Positions 8,072 to 16,695 of a stretch of DNA of 64,000 bases are shown here, piece after piece (the stretch's first letter is position 1; each line of letters begins with the position of its first letter). Origin of the DNA: Mageeibacillus sp. UBA6980 (GTDB lineage Bacteria > Bacillota > Clostridia > Saccharofermentanales > Saccharofermentanaceae). Made by a program: the position numbers and the translations under genes. The notes under the pieces are model-generated. The model was not told the origin of the DNA and searched no databases. It saw only the letters and a list, made by a program, of their open reading frames with translations. Location of the stretch: NCBI GenBank assembly GCA_002450095.1, contig DJYK01000003.1, forward strand, positions 92,480 to 156,479, in the 5' to 3' direction.

Positions 8072-9619
8072 ATGATTACTTATGATCAAGCGTGTAAAAA
8101 GGCTTATAACTTCTTCCGAGCATATACCTTTAAAACTGCGTTTAGGGGAATTATACGCGCTTATAAGATGAAGAATGGCTGGGGATTTCTTCCGGATACC
8201 GGAAAAGAACCCGTTTATGGTGGTCCGAGCTTTATCATTGTTGATGTTACCGGTAATCTTTTTGATATTGATATTATCTGGATTATCTATAAAGTTAATG
8301 ACTTAAGGAAAATAGATCCGGATTTATACCCAATATCTTTACCTGAAAAGTATATGAGCAACAGGTTTAGACGGTATAAACACCGATATCTGGATATTCA
8401 TAATACAACTGCCTTGAAGTTGAATGAGAATTTTTTGACTCGTATTGCAAGAGGCGAAAACGTTTTGTGTGTACAATGTGGAGAAGGTTTTTATTCTCCA
8501 AAGGTATCGTATTACCACCTAAACCATATTTACAAATGTAGTAAATGTGAAGCTGAGATAGAATTTGATCCCACATCAATTTGCGGATGGAAACAAAGAA
8601 GCGGGATCATATACGATACTGTCGAAGACACAGAGTATTACCAATCAATTGTCGACTCAGTTGAAGAACAAGCATATCAGGTCAGCATTGATAGGCACTA
8701 TGATCAGTTTCTGAAGGACAGAAAAAACAACCTAACTCAGCACGAAGTCTTTCTGAAAGAAAAGAAACGTATACTGAAAGAAGTCTATGACATTAACTGG
8801 GAGCCGGAAATCAACCTTAATCCCAATATTGATTTGCTGTGGATGAAACATCCGTGGAGATTAGTTTATCCCAAAATGAGAGCGTTTATATACTCGTTTG
8901 AAGGCGCACCTTGGAACGAAGAATGCAAATCCGCATTAACAGGCTTCACAAAACTTGGTATAGAATGCATTTTGTTCTCAACCAATGAAGAATTAGACAA
9001 ACGATCACCGGTTGATATCGTTGTAGGCGGAATGTTGATAATGGAACATGTTCTTAATCAGGACGGCATATTACGCCCAAACCTTAACTATCCTTCTTCT
9101 CTGGATTCATATCTTGGGAGGAAAATATGGATTGATAAACTCAGTTCAATTCGGGAATCTTCGTTTCCTTTATTCATGAAACCACTTGAGGAAAAGACTG
9201 CTGACGGAGCCGTCATACATGATGCAGGAGACATGTCTGTCTTTAGCCATCTTGATGAAAACGCAATGATGCTTTGCAGCGAAGTCATCAACTTTGTTTC
9301 TGAATGGAGATGCTTTATAAGATATGGGAAGATAATCGGAATTAAGTTTTACAAGGGCGATGAGTTCGCCGTATACGATGAAAGCGTTATTCGCCAAGCG
9401 GTAAAAGAATGCACAGAACTAACAAACGGATGTTCTTTAGATTTTGGTGTAACTGATTCAGGAAGAACTCTATTGATAGAAATGAATGATGGTTATGCTC
9501 TTGGCAGTTATGGTCTGGAGCCGGTATTATATGCTGAATTGTTGAACGCCAGATGGTCAGAATTACATCACACCGAAGACTATCTTGTCAGCGTAGCGAT
9601 CAAAGGTACCGGGGACTAA
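8072..9619 (+). CDS. ATP-grasp protein (R2K-type) with N-terminal Imm35/YrhB-like and zinc-ribbon segments
   Basis: A 515-residue multi-domain protein. Residues ~35-70 (GWGFLPDTGKE, FIIVDVTGNLFD) resemble the Imm35/YrhB type domain, at low confidence. Residues ~133-165 form a zinc ribbon (CVQCG, CSKCE). Residues ~285-505 match R2K-clade ATP-grasp domains: FPLFMKPLEEK, SEWRCFIRYGK and a C-terminal LLIEMNDGYALGSYGL. Such domains are found mainly in phage and conflict-type loci and are expected to form amide-type bonds using ATP; the substrate is unknown. A Shine-Dalgarno AAAGAGG fixes the ATG at 8072. The gene reads as more AT-rich than its flanks and sits between the tRNA/repeat array and the choline locus, suggesting acquisition. 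Confidence 0.7.
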   Translation: MITYDQACKKAYNFFRAYTFKTAFRGIIRAYKMKNGWGFLPDTGKEPVYGGPSFIIVDVTGNLFDIDIIWIIYKVNDLRKIDPDLYPISLPEKYMSNRFRRYKHRYLDIHNTTALKLNENFLTRIARGENVLCVQCGEGFYSPKVSYYHLNHIYKCSKCEAEIEFDPTSICGWKQRSGIIYDTVEDTEYYQSIVDSVEEQAYQVSIDRHYDQFLKDRKNNLTQHEVFLKEKKRILKEVYDINWEPEINLNPNIDLLWMKHPWRLVYPKMRAFIYSFEGAPWNEECKSALTGFTKLGIECILFSTNEELDKRSPVDIVVGGMLIMEHVLNQDGILRPNLNYPSSLDSYLGRKIWIDKLSSIRESSFPLFMKPLEEKTADGAVIHDAGDMSVFSHLDENAMMLCSEVINFVSEWRCFIRYGKIIGIKFYKGDEFAVYDESVIRQAVKECTELTNGCSLDFGVTDSGRTLLIEMNDGYALGSYGLEPVLYAELLNARWSELHHTEDYLVSVAIKGTGD

Positions 9620-9658
9620 CATGGAGCTGAAATATATCACTTTTTTTTAAAAATATTA

Positions 9659-9664
9659 TATAAT
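9659..9664 (+). promoter_or_regulatory. -10 element 7 nt before the choline-kinase start
   Basis: TATAAT ends 7 nt before the ATG at 9672 and no Shine-Dalgarno is present, so the surface-polymer operon may begin with a leaderless message. No convincing -35 is seen 17 nt upstream. Confidence 0.5.
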
Positions 9665-9671
9665 AAATGAC

Positions 9672-10598
9672 ATGGTCGATAACCGTAACAATAACGAGCT
9701 GTCTTCGGAGACGATTTTGGTGATCACATCAGCGCTCGGATGTGATGCACATGATATTAAAGACATATCCATGCTTAAAAGCGGTATGACCAATGTCTCA
9801 TATTCTTTTGTTGTCAATAACGACAGGTTTATCATCCGTATACCCGGCGAAGGGACGGATCTTCTTATCGACAGGAAGCAGGAGGCTTCTGTTTTTGCTT
9901 CCATTTCCGGAAAGGGTCTTTGTGACGACCCGGTCTTTATCGATCCCGACAGCGGATACAAGATAACGAGATTCCTTCCGGATGTAAGAACATGTGACCC
10001 TCAGAATGAGAATGATCTTACATTATGTATGAACAGGCTTAAGTCATTTCACGATATGAGGCTTTCAGTCGATCACACATTCGATCTTCATAAGCACATC
10101 TTGTATTACGAGTCCTTGTGGAATAAGAAGCAATCATCTTATCCCGATTACGAGAAGACCAAAGCCTCCGTATTCGCACTTAAAGATTACATCGATAAGC
10201 AGGATAAGGATTATGTGTTGTCACATATTGATTCGGTTCCGGATAACTTCCTGTTCTACAGAGGAGCAGACGGCAATGAACAGCTTCAGCTGACAGACTG
10301 GGAATATTCAGGGATGCAGGACCCTCACGTTGACATAGCGATGTTCTGTATCTACAGCATGTACGATAAGAAAGACTGCGACAGGCTTATCGACATATAC
10401 TTTAACTATAACTGCCCTCCTGCTGTCAGGATAAAGATCTACTGCTATATCGCGACTGCAGGACTTCTGTGGTCGAACTGGTGCGAGTATAAAGGTGAGT
10501 TCGGGATCGACTTCGGCGAATACAATATCAGACAGTATCAGTATGCCAAGGAGTTCTTCGGATACGTCAATGAGCTGACCGGGGGAATATATGGCTGA
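9672..10598 (+). CDS. Choline kinase (LicA-like, APH/ChoK fold)
   Basis: A 308-residue kinase of the choline/ethanolamine-kinase and aminoglycoside-phosphotransferase superfamily. The Brenner motif is HIDSVPDNFL near residue 191 and the metal-binding DWEYSG follows near residue 212. The N-lobe has LKSGMTNVSYSF, the usual nucleotide-loop region of LicA. Expected reaction: choline + ATP to phosphocholine. It overlaps the cytidylyltransferase gene by 8 nt and is followed by a BCCT transporter, which strongly supports the choline assignment over an aminoglycoside enzyme. It is the first gene of the large plus-strand locus. Confidence 0.87.
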   Translation: MVDNRNNNELSSETILVITSALGCDAHDIKDISMLKSGMTNVSYSFVVNNDRFIIRIPGEGTDLLIDRKQEASVFASISGKGLCDDPVFIDPDSGYKITRFLPDVRTCDPQNENDLTLCMNRLKSFHDMRLSVDHTFDLHKHILYYESLWNKKQSSYPDYEKTKASVFALKDYIDKQDKDYVLSHIDSVPDNFLFYRGADGNEQLQLTDWEYSGMQDPHVDIAMFCIYSMYDKKDCDRLIDIYFNYNCPPAVRIKIYCYIATAGLLWSNWCEYKGEFGIDFGEYNIRQYQYAKEFFGYVNELTGGIYG

Positions 10599-11307
10599 CG
10601 GATCGCATACGGTAAAAAGAGCGGTGATCCTCGCCGCCGGTAAAGGAGAGAGACTTAATCCGGTTACATTAAAGACACCCAAGCCCCTGATCAAAGTCAA
10701 CGGGGTCCGCATTATAGAAACGATAATCAATGCGCTTCACAAAAACGGCATCTATGAGATCTATGTCGTTACAGGGTATCTGAAGGAACAGTTTGACGGT
10801 TTGAGGGAAGACTTCCCTGACATTAAGTTGATCGAGAACCCTTACTACGATTCATGCAATAACATAAGTTCTCTTTATGTTGCCCGTGATCATCTCGAGG
10901 AAGCGATAATACTCGACGGAGATCAGATGATCCATAACCCCGATGTATTGACTCCATTCTTCGAAATATCGGGTTACAACGCATCGTGGTGCGCCAAAGA
11001 CACCGATGAATGGCTTCTCGAAGTTTCCGACGGCATAATTAAGAGCTGTTCGAGGACCGGAGGAAAAAACGGCTACAGGCTCTATTCCATATCGAGATGG
11101 ACAGCAGAAGACGGAGCAAAGCTTAGAAAGTATATAGAGGAAGAGTTCAACAGGGGCAACACGTCCATATATTGGGATGACGTTCCGATGTTCTGTTTCT
11201 TTAAAGAATTCAGGCTGGGGATAATGGAGATCAAAGAAGAGGACGTCACCGAGATAGACAACCTTTATGAACTTCAGGCTCTCGACAGCCACTATAATAA
11301 TTTATGA
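10591..11307 (+). CDS. CTP:phosphocholine cytidylyltransferase (LicC-like)
   Basis: A 238-residue nucleotidyltransferase. The N-terminus has the signature LAAGKGERL with downstream KTPKPL, and EAIILDGDQ near residue 108 places the metal-binding Asp. Together with the adjacent LicA-like kinase this matches LicC, which makes CDP-choline from phosphocholine and CTP. Start ATG 10591 lies inside the kinase gene with GGGGGAA upstream, implying coupled translation. CDP-choline would feed a phosphocholine transferase; no LicD-type enzyme is visible in this window. Confidence 0.87.
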   Translation: MADGSHTVKRAVILAAGKGERLNPVTLKTPKPLIKVNGVRIIETIINALHKNGIYEIYVVTGYLKEQFDGLREDFPDIKLIENPYYDSCNNISSLYVARDHLEEAIILDGDQMIHNPDVLTPFFEISGYNASWCAKDTDEWLLEVSDGIIKSCSRTGGKNGYRLYSISRWTAEDGAKLRKYIEEEFNRGNTSIYWDDVPMFCFFKEFRLGIMEIKEEDVTEIDNLYELQALDSHYNNL

Positions 11308-11321
11308 ATGAGGGAAAGAAA

Positions 11322-12854
11322 ATGAAGACAGATGAGAAAAAGAGAATAGACTGGCTTATAACGTTAGTGCCTTTCGTACTGATAATGGCTCTGGCGGTTT
11401 ATCTGTTCATATTGCCGGAGCAGGCTAACGCCATAATAAGCAGAGTGCGTTTCTTCTTCGGAGATACGGTAGGTCTGTTCTATCTGATAATAGGTCTGGG
11501 AGTTCTCCTGGTATCCTTCTATCTGGCATTCTCGAAGTACGGCGATATAGTCCTCGGAGATCCGAATGAGAAACCGAAGTACTCATTCTTCACATGGGGC
11601 TCCATGATGTTCACCTGCGGCCTTGCAGCAGATATCCTGTTCTACAGCTTCGCGGAATGGGTAATGTATGCGACTAACGATCACGTTGCAGGCATGGGCA
11701 AGGATCCTCTCGAATGGGCAGGCGTCTTCCCTCTTTTCCATTGGAGCTTCATCCCGTGGTCATTCTACCTTGTGCTCGCAGTCGCATTCGGCTTCATGAT
11801 CCACGTCAGAAAAAGGAACAGACAAAGGTACAGCGAGGCATGCCGTCCCGTTATCGGTAATAAGAATGCCGACGGAATACTCGGCAGAGTTATCGACCTG
11901 TTCGCACTTTTCGCTCTGCTCGCGGGAACGGCGACGACCTTCTCGGTAGCGACTCCTCTGATGGCTACTATCATACTCGACCTTACGGGTATAGCGCTCT
12001 CGAGAACTGCCGTAACGATCATCATTCTCGTCATCACGTGCATCGTATACACATATGCGGTACTCCACGGATTCAAGGGGATCAGCTTTCTGGCAAAGCT
12101 GTGTATCTACCTGTTCTTCGGTCTTCTTATCATCGTTCTTCTCATAGGAGGTCAGGGACGCTTCATTATCGAATACGGTTTCCAGAGCCTCGGCAAGATG
12201 GTACAGGACTTCATCGAGCTGTCAACATATACCGATCCCGGAAGGGAGAATAATTTCCCTCAGGATTGGACCATATACTATTGGGCATACTGGATGGTCT
12301 GGTGTATAGCGGCCCCCTTCTTTATCGGAAACATCTCGAGAGGAAGGACCGTTAAGCAGGTCATCATCGGAGGTTACGGATTCGGCGTCGGAAGCACGAT
12401 CGTCTCCTTTATCGTTCTCGGCAACTACAGCATCGGACTGCAGGCCGAAGGGTCTTATGATTTCATCTCTGCGTATGCGGCAAGTGAAGACTTATATGAT
12501 CTTATCCTCAACATCGTCAACACGCTGCCGTTCAGCAAAGGTCTTCTCGTCTGGATCCTTCTTTGCATGATAGCATTCTATGCGACGAGCTTCGATTCGA
12601 TAGCGTATACTGCGGCCTGCTACAGTTACAGACGCATCAACGAGGACGAGAAGCCTCATACTATGATCACTCTTCTGTGGTGTATCCTTCTGATCGTACT
12701 GCCGATCGCGCTGGTCTTCTCGGACAGCAGCATGAGCAATATCCAGAGCGTAAGCATAATCACGGCATTCCCGATAGGTATTATAATTATTGTAATGATA
12801 ATGAGCTTCATTAAGGATGCCCGGAAGTATATAGAGGAGAAAAGAAAAAAATGA
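11322..12854 (+). CDS. BCCT family choline/betaine/carnitine transporter
   Basis: A 510-residue secondary transporter with about 12 hydrophobic segments. The Trp-rich segment WTIYYWAYWMVW and the following ISRGRT motif are diagnostic of BCCT proteins and form the substrate Trp box. The usual Gly-rich FSAGIG segment is replaced by FTCGLAADILFYSFAEW, so ion coupling may differ from BetP. Start at 11322 is chosen because GAGGG lies 7 nt upstream; an in-frame ATG at 11304 overlaps the LicC-like stop. Context points to choline uptake for the two preceding enzymes, replacing the DMT-type LicB of streptococci. Confidence 0.87.
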   Translation: MKTDEKKRIDWLITLVPFVLIMALAVYLFILPEQANAIISRVRFFFGDTVGLFYLIIGLGVLLVSFYLAFSKYGDIVLGDPNEKPKYSFFTWGSMMFTCGLAADILFYSFAEWVMYATNDHVAGMGKDPLEWAGVFPLFHWSFIPWSFYLVLAVAFGFMIHVRKRNRQRYSEACRPVIGNKNADGILGRVIDLFALFALLAGTATTFSVATPLMATIILDLTGIALSRTAVTIIILVITCIVYTYAVLHGFKGISFLAKLCIYLFFGLLIIVLLIGGQGRFIIEYGFQSLGKMVQDFIELSTYTDPGRENNFPQDWTIYYWAYWMVWCIAAPFFIGNISRGRTVKQVIIGGYGFGVGSTIVSFIVLGNYSIGLQAEGSYDFISAYAASEDLYDLILNIVNTLPFSKGLLVWILLCMIAFYATSFDSIAYTAACYSYRRINEDEKPHTMITLLWCILLIVLPIALVFSDSSMSNIQSVSIITAFPIGIIIIVMIMSFIKDARKYIEEKRKK

Positions 12855-14113
12855 TCTTATATATCGATCCCGGAACAGGGAGCATGCTCTTCACGATAAT
12901 CATCAGCGTTATCGGTTTTTCTTTTTATATACTTCATGTACTGTGGGTAAAACTTAAATTTGCAGCGTCAAGAGGGAAAGTCGGCAAAACGGATAAGAAC
13001 AAGATACCGATACTGATATTCGCAGAGACAAAAAGATACTGGAAAGTATTCGAACCCATATGCAGGGAATTGGATAAAAGAGGAGTAAAGATCGTTTACT
13101 GGACCACGGCCAAGGACGATCCGGCACTCGAAGATCACGGATTTAAGAACATAACGACAGAATTTATCGGCGAAGGCAATATGGCCTATGCCAAACTCAA
13201 TATGGTCAGCGCGACCATTCTCGTCGCTTCGACTCCCGGGCTCGACGTCTATCAGTGGAAAAGATCCAAGTTCGTTGACTATTACATACATGTACAGCAC
13301 GCTGCGAATGATATCGCCGGCTACAGGATGTTCGGCGTGGACTTCTTCGATGCGCTTTTGCTCTCGGGCCAGTACCAGACCGATCAGACCAGAGAGCTGG
13401 AGCGTAAGCGCGACCTGCCTGCCAAAGACGTAGAGCTTGTCGGCATCCCTTATATGGATGAGATGAGGAAAAGAATAGAGAAAGAACCCCGTGAGCCCCA
13501 TGACGGAACATGCGTACTTCTTGCTCCTTCCTGGGGGCCTAACAGCATATTCAACAAATTCGGCACCAAGGTTCTCGAGGAACTCATCGCCACGGGTTAC
13601 AGGATAATCGTGAGGCCACACCCGCAGTCGTTCATCTCTGATCCCGGAATGATCGAATCGATAATGGAGAAGTACCCTGAGAGCGATAAACTCCACTGGG
13701 ACAGATCATCTGATAACTTCGCTTCACTCAACAACGCCGATATACTGATATCGGATTTCTCCGGTATCATCTTCGACTTTACGCTGGCATTTGATAAGCC
13801 CCTTCTGTATGCGAACGTGAATTTCAGTCCGGACTGCTATGACTATTACTGGCTCGATGAGAAGCCCTGGACACTTACGGTTCTCCCGAGACTCGGTCTG
13901 GAATTAAACGATGACAATCTTCATGACATCAAGACTCTGATAGACACTTGCCTTACGGAAGAAAGATTCAAGAAAGGCCGCGAGACCGCGAGAGAAGAGA
14001 CCTGGGTATACATGGGCGAGGGCACGATTAGGACCGTGGATTTCATCATGAGAAAGTATAAGGAATTAACGGATGACAACGATACTGTTTCAACTGCTGA
14101 TCGAGCCGATTAA
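12851..14113 (+). CDS. Membrane-anchored CDP-glycerol glycerophosphotransferase-like enzyme (copy 1)
   Basis: A 420-residue protein of the Glyphos_transf (TagB/TagF/TarF) family. It starts with one membrane segment carrying LYIDPGTGSMLF, shared with its paralogue at 19340. The catalytic half has LLAPSWGPNSIF, VRPHPQSF and ILISDFSGIIFDF, the phosphate and nucleotide motifs of the family. Family enzymes transfer glycerol-phosphate or ribitol-phosphate from a CDP donor to wall polymer precursors on the inner leaflet. Here the operon makes CDP-choline, so a different CDP donor is conceivable but unproven. It overlaps the transporter by 4 nt and the next gene by 41 nt. Confidence 0.85.
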   Translation: MILYIDPGTGSMLFTIIISVIGFSFYILHVLWVKLKFAASRGKVGKTDKNKIPILIFAETKRYWKVFEPICRELDKRGVKIVYWTTAKDDPALEDHGFKNITTEFIGEGNMAYAKLNMVSATILVASTPGLDVYQWKRSKFVDYYIHVQHAANDIAGYRMFGVDFFDALLLSGQYQTDQTRELERKRDLPAKDVELVGIPYMDEMRKRIEKEPREPHDGTCVLLAPSWGPNSIFNKFGTKVLEELIATGYRIIVRPHPQSFISDPGMIESIMEKYPESDKLHWDRSSDNFASLNNADILISDFSGIIFDFTLAFDKPLLYANVNFSPDCYDYYWLDEKPWTLTVLPRLGLELNDDNLHDIKTLIDTCLTEERFKKGRETAREETWVYMGEGTIRTVDFIMRKYKELTDDNDTVSTADRAD

Positions 14114-16694
14114 ACTCCTTCTCGAGGTCATATACTTCTACGCCTATAAGCTGACGGGAAACTGCGGCTGGTCCATCGTCGCCTTAAGCCTCGTCGTCAA
14201 TCTTCTCGTTCTCCCTCTCTATAACCGGGCGGATGAACTGCAGCTTCTGTCAAGACAAAAAGAGAATAAGATCCGCCCGATGGCCGATCACATCAAGAAG
14301 TCGTTTACGGGCGATGAACGCGTATTTATGCTTCAGACCTATTACCGGGATATGAAGTACAGCCCGCTTAATACTCTAAAAAGCTCTATATCTCTCATCC
14401 TTCAGATCCCGTTCTTCATGGCGGCCTACTACTTTCTGACAGAGCTTCAGATGCTCCACGGGATATCCCTGGGGCCCATTGAAGATCTCGGTCTTCCGGA
14501 CGGCCTTATCAAGATCGGAACATTAAGCATTAACCTTCTTCCCATATTGATGACGCTCATTAACATAGTATCGAGCTTCATCTATTCGGAGAAAGGTAAC
14601 GTTAAGGATAAGATCAAGCTCGTACTGATCGCACTCGTTTTCCTCGTTCTCCTCTACGGTTCACCTTCGGGACTCGTATTCTACTGGACGTTAAATAACG
14701 TATTCTCGCTTGTTAAGAACATAGTACTCAAGTTCAAAAAGCCCGGAAAGAAAAAAGAGCGCGTTACCGATCCTAAGGTTCAGAAGGAATTCGATGTGCT
14801 GATCATATTATCGGGGATCCTTCTGGCTTTTCTCGCGGGTCTTATGATACCTGCGGACGTTATCGCGCAAAATCCTGCCGAACTTATTAATACATACAGT
14901 TCGACTCCGCACACACCTGCCCTCTATCTTCTGAGCAGCAGTCTTATCGCGGTCGGAACCTTTGTACTGTGGATCCCGCTGTTCTACTATCTTACGAGAG
15001 AATCATTCGGTAAATACCTTGCAGGCATTCTTTGTGCCTGGTCGCTTAATGCAGTGACCAACTATGTTCTATTTAACAGGAACTTCGGTCTTCTTAATAA
15101 GAAACTCATCTATGAATACATTATGGATTTTGCGACAAAGGAGACCGTCCTGAACATCATGGCCAACACGGCTCTCACTGCGGCGGTAATATTCTTCGCC
15201 ATAAAGTTCCGTAAGACACTTCGAAATATAATCCTCATTGCGATATTCTCTATCGCCTTACTCTCGGGTACGAATACCATTCTTATCTTTAACATCCTTG
15301 CCGCCCAGAATTACGATTTTAATGCAAAGCCGCAGGAAGTCAGCGTACCTCTTACAAGAACGGGCAAGAATGTAATAGTGATCATGATGGATCGTATGAT
15401 CGGCGCTTATCTTCCTTACATGTTCAACGAGCGCCCGGAATTTGAAGAGTCATTTGACGGATTTACATACTATCCGAATACGGTATCATTCGGAACACAT
15501 ACGAACTTCGGCGCACCTGCTCTTTACGGCGGATATGATTACACACCCGACAGGATAAATGCCCGTTCCGATGAACTCCTCGTCGATAAGCATAACGAAG
15601 CTCTTCATGTAATGCCGGTCTTATTTGCCGACAACGGATGGAACGTAAGCGTCGGAGATCCTTCTTATGCCAATTATGAGTGGATCCCGGACGTAAGCAT
15701 CTATGATGACAATGAGAACATCAATGCGTTCAGACTGTCAGGCACGTTTAACGACAGAAGCGATCTTCTCGAGAACGCGGGTGATGAACTCGAGATCAGG
15801 CTCAACAGGAATTTCTTCTGCTACGGACTCATGAAGACACTCCCCTATCCGCTTCAGCCTCTCGTATATTCCGACGGTTCTTATAACTACATGAACTTCA
15901 GTTATCCGGGATACGTGGACGACACTTATGTGGGAACATCTTTGCATATCCAGATTGGTCTTTATGAGAGTTTCATTGAGGAATATACAGCGATGCAGGC
16001 GTTGAACGATATCGTAGACGTAACCGACGATCCGACAAACTGTTTCTTCATGTTCGCGAACTGCACGGCACACGAGGTCTGTCTTCTGCAGGAACCCGAC
16101 TATGTACCCGCGGTAATGACGGACAACATCGAATACGATGCCCTGCATGAAGACAGGTTTACCGTTAACGGAGAGACGATGAGAATGGATACGGATTTTC
16201 TCAACTATTCTCATTATGAATGCAATATGGCAGCCTATATCACTCTGGCAAACTGGCTTGATTATCTCAGAGCCAACGACCTCTATGACAACTCCAGGAT
16301 AATAATCGTCGCCGATCACGGTTACGGCATGGAGCAGTTTGACAGTCTTATGGTGGCTGATCCTTACTTTGATGCCGAATGGGTCAATCCCCTTCTGATG
16401 ATCAAGGACTTCGGAGAAGAAGGATTCTCTACTTCATATGATTTCATGACCAATGCAGATACGCCTTATATTGCGACGAACGGGCTTATCGAGAATCCCG
16501 TTAACCCTTACACGGGAAATCCCCTTCGCCTTTGTGACAGCAATGAGGATCAGCTTATCTACATATCCGAAGAATGGAACGTCAATTATAACAACGGCAC
16601 TCAGTATGTAGATCCCGAAGGCTTCTGGCTTACGGTAAGAGAGAATATCTGGGACGACGAGAACTGGACCTATGCGGGAGGCGCAGAAAGATAG
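14073..16694 (+). CDS. Fusion of YidC/Oxa1-type domain and LtaS-like transferase (copy 1)
   Basis: An 873-residue membrane protein with two recognisable halves. Residues ~1-225 follow the YidC fold: GNCGWSIVALSLVVN, then LVLPLYN, a cytoplasmic charged loop, LQIPFFMAAYYFL and SPSGLVFYWTLNN. The groove Arg of YidC falls on Asn in SLVVN. Residues ~245-420 add further membrane segments. Residues ~430-870 are an extracytoplasmic alkaline-phosphatase-superfamily domain: MMDRM (Asp440), a Thr nucleophile candidate in HTNFG (Thr477), His667 in TAHE and ADHG (Asp748, His749). This resembles lipoteichoic-acid synthase. Start ATG 14073 has AAGGA 8 nt upstream and lies inside the previous gene. A polymer-forming phospho-transferase is inferred; substrate unknown. 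Confidence 0.8.
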   Translation: MTTILFQLLIEPIKLLLEVIYFYAYKLTGNCGWSIVALSLVVNLLVLPLYNRADELQLLSRQKENKIRPMADHIKKSFTGDERVFMLQTYYRDMKYSPLNTLKSSISLILQIPFFMAAYYFLTELQMLHGISLGPIEDLGLPDGLIKIGTLSINLLPILMTLINIVSSFIYSEKGNVKDKIKLVLIALVFLVLLYGSPSGLVFYWTLNNVFSLVKNIVLKFKKPGKKKERVTDPKVQKEFDVLIILSGILLAFLAGLMIPADVIAQNPAELINTYSSTPHTPALYLLSSSLIAVGTFVLWIPLFYYLTRESFGKYLAGILCAWSLNAVTNYVLFNRNFGLLNKKLIYEYIMDFATKETVLNIMANTALTAAVIFFAIKFRKTLRNIILIAIFSIALLSGTNTILIFNILAAQNYDFNAKPQEVSVPLTRTGKNVIVIMMDRMIGAYLPYMFNERPEFEESFDGFTYYPNTVSFGTHTNFGAPALYGGYDYTPDRINARSDELLVDKHNEALHVMPVLFADNGWNVSVGDPSYANYEWIPDVSIYDDNENINAFRLSGTFNDRSDLLENAGDELEIRLNRNFFCYGLMKTLPYPLQPLVYSDGSYNYMNFSYPGYVDDTYVGTSLHIQIGLYESFIEEYTAMQALNDIVDVTDDPTNCFFMFANCTAHEVCLLQEPDYVPAVMTDNIEYDALHEDRFTVNGETMRMDTDFLNYSHYECNMAAYITLANWLDYLRANDLYDNSRIIIVADHGYGMEQFDSLMVADPYFDAEWVNPLLMIKDFGEEGFSTSYDFMTNADTPYIATNGLIENPVNPYTGNPLRLCDSNEDQLIYISEEWNVNYNNGTQYVDPEGFWLTVRENIWDDENWTYAGGAER

Positions 16695-16695
16695 T

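Noticed and set aside
9672..10598. Aminoglycoside phosphotransferase (drug resistance)
   Set aside because: The fold is shared, but the overlapping LicC-like gene and the BCCT transporter make choline the far likelier substrate.
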